DNA of 64,000 nt, taken from the NCBI GenBank assembly GCA_005784505.1, contig VCAZ01000022.1:302299-366298 (forward strand), written 5' to 3'. Every line of letters starts with the position of its first letter. Position 1 is the stretch's first letter. Below are positions 59,291 to 64,000 of this stretch, piece after piece. The DNA is from Bagarius yarrelli (Eukaryota; Chordata; Actinopteri; Siluriformes; Sisoridae). Made by a program: the position numbers and the translations under genes. The notes below the pieces were generated by a model. It was not told where the DNA came from, made no database searches, and saw only the letters and a list, made by a program, of their open reading frames with translations.

Positions 59291-59744
59291 CTACTGATGC
59301 ATTGAGCGTGTCTGTGTTTGTGCATCAAGTAATTTGTCATTGCAGCTTTAGCACATTGACACATACACATTATGTGTAAAGTTATGTACACACATACCTT
59401 TTTTTCCATGCACTAGCAATTAGATATAATAGCTTTTGGAGAAAGCCTCAGCACTGACTCAAGGTTGTCATCCTTCGGTCATGATAAAGTGGCGTTTCAT
59501 TTATGAAAGGTCCTGCGAGTGTCGACACCCGCCGGCACTGATTAGCGTTTCACAGCCTTTATTTGCTAACTGCTTTCGTGTGTCACTTCCGTTCCACTGG
59601 AGTCCATCAAGTGTGAGCAAATAGAAATATTATAGACGAAAATAAAAGGGGGAAGCACAACAAAAGGGCACCTTCAAGCTTCTGTTCCTCTCCAGTGCAA
59701 ACTGATTAGTCTTCGATGACGTGAAAAGGCTATTGGCATAAAGG
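59291..59744. other. Single-copy stretch between two satellites
   Basis: No feature supported; a 62-codon frame at 59436-59624 is not recognised. Confidence 0.4.
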
Positions 59745-60570
59745 GGGTGTGGTGTCAGAAACGGAGGTGTGGTGTCAGTGCTTTAGTCTAAGTGACGGAG
59801 GTGTGGTGTCAGTGCTTTAGTCTAGTGACGGAGGTTGGTAGTCTTTAGTCTAAGTGACGGAGGTGTGGTGTCAGTGCTTTAGTCTAAGTGACAGAGGTGT
59901 GGTGTCAGTGCTTTAGTCTAAGTGAAGATGTGGTCTCTGTAAAGGAGGTGTGGTGTCAGTGCTTTAGTCTAAGTAAAGGAAGTGTGGTCTCGGTGAAGGA
60001 GGTGTGGTGTGTCAGTGCTTTAGTCTAAGTAAAGGAGGTGTGGGTCTCGGTTGAAGGAGGTGTGGTCTCAGTGAAGGGGGTGTGGTCTCAGTAAAGGGGG
60101 TGTGGTCTCAGAAAAGGAGGTGTGGTGTCAGTGCTTTAGTCTAAGTGACAGAGGTGTGGTGTCAGTGCTTTAGTCTAAGTGAAGATGTGGTCTCTGTAAA
60201 GGAGGTGTGGTGTCAGTGCTTTAGTCTAAATAAAAGAGGGCAGGGGTTTAAGTAAAGAGGTGTGTGGTCTCAGTAAAGGAGGTGTGGTGTCAGTGCTTTA
60301 GTCTAAGTAAAGGAGGTGTGGTCTCGGTGAAGGAGGTGTGGTGTCAATGCTTTAGTCTAAGTAAAGGAGGTGTGGTCTCGGTGAAGGAGGTGTGGTCTCA
60401 GTAAAGGGGGTGTGGTCTCTGTAAAGGGGGTGTGAGGTCAGTGCTTTAGTCTAAGTGAAGGTGTGGTCTCAGTAAAGAAGGTGTGGTGTCACTGCTTTAG
60501 TCTAAATAAAAGAGGGGAGGAGTTTAAGTAAAGGGGGTGTGGTCTCAGTAAAAGAGGTGTGGTGTTCTTT
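59745..60570. repeat. GGAGGTGTGGT minisatellite with two unit lengths
   Basis: Short units GGAGGTGTGGTCTCAGTAAA (20 bp) alternate with long units about 34-35 bp in which GGAGGTGTGGTGTCAGTGCT is followed by TTAGTCTAAGT. More than 30 units in mixed order, some with GGGGG variants. Confidence 0.95.
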
Positions 60571-61779
60571 TAACACCTCTGAAAAGTTTACAAATTGTCT
60601 CTTAAATATACTGTAACTGTGCATGGATGTAATTACATTCTTAGACACTAGTAATTAATTATTAACGTATAAAATAAATGACAAATTTTATTATGTCTGC
60701 AATAAAAACAGTAGTATGTGATTAGTTCATCCTTTTAATTAAGTGCCAGAAACAGACATATTTTTATTGTATTTTTAACTAAACTATGCACTTATTTCCA
60801 ATAAATTAATTTTGAAAAATGTCTATTTTTATATTCTAAACATCTGGGTTAGAACATCTAAACATCTGGTGTAGTTTCCAGCATGGTTTGTGCAGTATGA
60901 GGACGCTCCAATCGGTCTGAGGATGGAGTATGAATGTAAAGATTCCCCACTGACACAAAAAAAAGGTTCCATTGCGTTAATCTTGAATTAAATTGTGTTG
61001 CATTTTGAAGAACGTTGCAAAGCAGAATCATTTCAAGTGTCATGAAATCATCCGAACACATACAGAGCATATAAAATTCAGTGCAGAGGATAAAGTTCAA
61101 CTTCCTCTAGTCTCTTTTGATCCCGTCCTTTGTTTTCCATAGTGTCTCTCTCCCCATACATCGTCTTCTTGTTTTTTTATTTACTCTTTTGTAGATTTTT
61201 TTCATGCTGGGGCTTCGACACCGCAACACACACGCTCAACTCAGAGGAGGTGTAGACGGCAGGCGGAAGCTAAGCCAAACCAGATCAAATGGTGAAATGT
61301 TGCTGTGTCTTGCATGCCTTTGTTTATGTGAGGAAACGGAAATTTGGTTGAGATTCTGTGTGAGGAACCGGCTCTTTTTTTTAGAAATGTTTCATGACCT
61401 GCATCTGCTGCACTCATTACACCCAGCACAAGCGGAGAGAAATGGAATGATGCATTTGAGCTGCCTCTTTATTCTCACCTGTGATGAGTCTGGAGGGGGA
61501 ATAACAGTTGCTTGGGGAGAAGAATGGCAAGAAATGGTACTAATGCTCATTATGCTACCCATGCAGTGTCCCTAGATAGTATTTAGCATCGACAAGCTCC
61601 ATATGTTGTGTTTGTGTGTGTGTAGTGTACAAAAAGCTCCCTATGCAGTGTTTAGTGAGTGTCGGGTCCAGTAGGCTGTGTATGGAGTCTCCCTAAATAA
61701 AGTTTATGAAAAGATATTTGTCAGTAGGCTTTATATAAAATGTCCCTCTTCAGTGTTTAAGACACGCTTACTTAATTGG
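60571..61779. other. Single-copy stretch, nothing called
   Basis: A 123-codon frame at 61204-61575 (+) overlaps a minus-strand frame. No family recognised and not part of UNC5. 61600-61760 shows loose repetition of CAGTGTTTAG. Confidence 0.35.
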
Positions 61780-62200
61780 TCAGACAAGCTGATAGGCCAC
61801 ACCCCCTGTGCATTGAGACTCACTGACATAGAAGCCACGCCCCTTCCATGCTTTTTATACAGGCTCATTGTCCACACCCCATTTATTGGGTCTGATATAC
61901 ATAGATACCCCGCCCCTCACCCTGGTTCTACACAGGCACATAGGCCACACCCCTTCATTGGATCAAATATACAGAGACCACTCTTGGTTCTACACAGGCA
62001 CATAGGTAACACCCCTTTATTAGGTCTGATATCCACATAGGCCACACCCCTTTCCTGGTTCTACACGGGTACATAGGTCACACTATTTATGTGGTCTGAT
62101 TTGCAGAGGACACTCCCTTCTCTTTGTTTTTAGAGACTCATACGCCACATTTCGTCCTTGGGTCTGACATACAGGCCGAACCCCTTCATTTCCATCCAAC
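61780..62200. repeat. Degenerate tandem repeat with GCCACACCCCTT core
   Basis: About ten diverged copies of a 40-45 bp unit: ACACAGGCACATAGGCCACA, CCCCTTCATTGGGTCTGA, TATACA. Vocabulary is close to the 8137-8560 array. Confidence 0.85.
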
Positions 62201-62894
62201 AAAAAAATCCTGTTATAAATTGTTGCAGTCATATCATAAAAATTGTGCCCATATCAGCGATTCGTGAATCTTGACATCGCTTGATGGTGTATTGCATGAT
62301 TTGGTAGTCCTGTGAAGGACATGATGGCCGGAGGTGGCTCTGTGATTCTTGAGTTGTAATGGCCCTCCCACCGTTCTGCTGAAAAAGCAGCAGGGACGCC
62401 CTTCCACTTTGTCCTTGACGACATGACAATCAGACCTGCTGCTGTGTTATTGAGTCTCACACACACACACACACACATGCAGTGCTCCTTTCCCAAACAT
62501 CACTGAATTACTAGCACCTTGGGGTTTGCATTTGTTTTAAAGCCATCAAGAGAAAATCCGCCGAGGTCAGCTGACCATCCCAGACGCCATTTCCCTGTTT
62601 CAGAAATGCCAGAAATTTACCAGGCTTGATTTTCTCTGCTTCCCACCTTTCACTCTGTCTTGATTTGTCTGTTTGACGTGAGTACAAGTATCAGTCTGCT
62701 TGTCGCTCTTACTTAGCAGGAAAATAAATGGCTGCTTCCGTAGCTGAAAAGGGCTTAAGCAGATCAAAAAGATCCAAAGATCGACAGCAAACAGCTGAGT
62801 TTTCCTTAAAGCACCTCTGAAAGTCTTAGCGAGGTTTTAAGGCTTTAATTAAGCTCTTCTTTATTACATTGATATTACTACAACATAAAATTAT
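62201..62894. other. Single-copy stretch
   Basis: (CA)n at 62459-62477. No other feature. Confidence 0.45.
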
Positions 62895-62992
62895 TTTTAA
62901 CCCCCTGGAGCAGCAGAGGTTAAGGGCCTTGCTCAGGGGCCCAACAGTGGCAGCGTGACAGTAGTGGGGTTTGAACCTCCCATCAACAACCG
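62895..62992 (-). mobile_element. SINE fragment
   Basis: GAGGTTAAGGGCCTTGCTCA, GGGGCCCAACAGTGGCAGCG, GGGGTTTGAACCTCC on the + strand are the reversed SINE body with box B. Confidence 0.83.
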
Positions 62993-63725
62993 GTATTCAT
63001 TTTTGTTTCCACCACCCTGTGTTTTCTGCGTTTGTCAATCAAAATAATATTAGCCCATTTGCATATTCACAATAAATTATCATGTTGGCTATTTTTTACT
63101 AAAAGATTTTTTTGGACAACAAAAGAATTAGAAAAAAAAACATTATTGCTGGTGAATGAGTCCTCAGTTTGTATTAAAGAAGTTTCATGCCCGATGGGAC
63201 ACCCTTTTGTGCTAATAATTATAAAATACATCCGCGGTAGCAAGGCTAGGCTAAGCTAGCTGATACTAGCATAAATTGCCGTGTTATAATTAAATTTATG
63301 ACCTGTTTTTTAGAACAACGGATTTATATACAACATAACTTTGAAATAAGATAATAAACTTGATGCTAGCAATGTACATTTGACTAGCCAAAAAATGGAA
63401 GAAAAAAAGAAAAAAAGGTCAGTATACATCTCAGTATTATAAAATAAATTAAAAACTTTAAGTAGAATCAATCTTTCCTCCATCTGCTGTTAGGCTTTTC
63501 GTTTTCACCTCCATTTTAGAGTCACGGCGCAAACCTGAAACGGACGATTAGCTCCCGCGCGTTCGTCTTCATTTTCTGGCTAATTCCCGCTAACATCAAG
63601 TCTCTGTGCTTAATAAAGGCTCGGACGCCTCAGCTTAATACCATACAAGGACAATCATGTGTTTGGTTCCGCTTTCAGTGCCAAATGTAACAGTGTGGGT
63701 CCCGGCAAAAGACTTCGTCAGCACC

Positions 63726-63761
<36 letters not shown>

Positions 63762-64000
63762 AATCTCATCGAGATTAAACCCATGGCGCCTTTTTCATTT
63801 GTTCTTGGCAGGACGACTGTGACTAAACATCTTTATTGTCTATAAGCGCTACTGATGAATGACTCACTTTTCTCCTAATGACCTCAACACAAACCGGGGT
63901 GTGTTCTTAAACCCCGCATTTAGCCGAGCCGTGACCTTCTGCCTGTAGCGTCAGGGTATCGGGTCAGAGCCGTTTCAGTAAATAAGCTGTCGTGTGTGTG
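62993..64000. other. Single-copy stretch to window end
   Basis: (CA)n at 63727-63757. No exon, RNA gene or transposon recognised; the next unc5a exon was looked for and not seen. Confidence 0.45.

Noticed and set aside
61204..61575. 123-codon frame as a possible downstream unc5a exon
   Set aside because: No TSP1, transmembrane, ZU5, UPA or death-domain residues; splice sites do not bound it.

Overview
The window looks like vertebrate nuclear DNA, most probably from a teleost fish. It holds one recognisable protein gene in pieces: five exons of a netrin receptor of the UNC5 family on the + strand, best matched to unc5a. The rest is intron or intergenic DNA crowded with microsatellites, minisatellites and old transposons. 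Three things point to fish: the tRNA-derived SINE with its GGGCCC / GCAAGGCCC body, the Tc1-like relics, and the very dense (CA)n, (GA)n and GATA/GGAT arrays. An otophysan such as a catfish is my guess from the SINE type only.

Gene layout: exon 2 (25843-26064), exon 3 (48787-48930), exon 4 (51415-51518), exon 5 (51953-52133) and exon 6 (54645-54812). The numbering assumes a single upstream signal-peptide exon. All internal boundaries have AG/GT sites and compatible phases (1, 1, 0, 1), and together the exons give 819 nt of uninterrupted reading frame. They encode the short mature N-terminus, Ig domain 1, Ig domain 2 and the first thrombospondin type 1 repeat. I could not find the signal-peptide exon upstream. 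I also could not find the second TSP1, transmembrane, ZU5, UPA and death-domain exons downstream, so the gene probably runs off both ends. Introns 2 to 5 measure 22,722, 2,484, 434 and 2,511 bp.

Region by region: 1-5.5 kb is satellite-rich (21-bp minisatellite, GA-composite array, a degenerate GCTAATTGCTA repeat, AT, GT and GA tracts). 5.5-18 kb is mostly single-copy DNA with scattered SINEs, a Tc1-type relic and a palindromic hAT-like element nested in a SINE. 18-22 kb holds large CT and GA arrays, including one that sits inside a SINE between 22-bp direct repeats. 22-25.8 kb has a perfect short hairpin and a 13-bp minisatellite. Intron 2 (26-48.8 kb) contains a satellite starting just after the exon 2 donor, a 1.5-kb CT array, a dead Tc1 transposase, a 39/78-bp higher-order repeat, a palindromic 33-bp repeat, many SINEs and a GGAT array. 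Intron 3 contains a long near-perfect hairpin. After exon 6 come GT and GA tracts, about 1 kb of 41-bp satellite, about 0.8 kb of a GGTGTGG minisatellite and a final GCCACGCC-type repeat.

Most long open frames here ([28 protein letters not shown] types) are translations of simple repeats and were not called as genes. I saw no convincing tRNA gene, rRNA, CRISPR array or second protein gene. No wholly new biological system could be supported. The most unusual observations are the CT-tailed insertion flanked by 22-bp repeats, the two hairpins, and the structured minisatellites.
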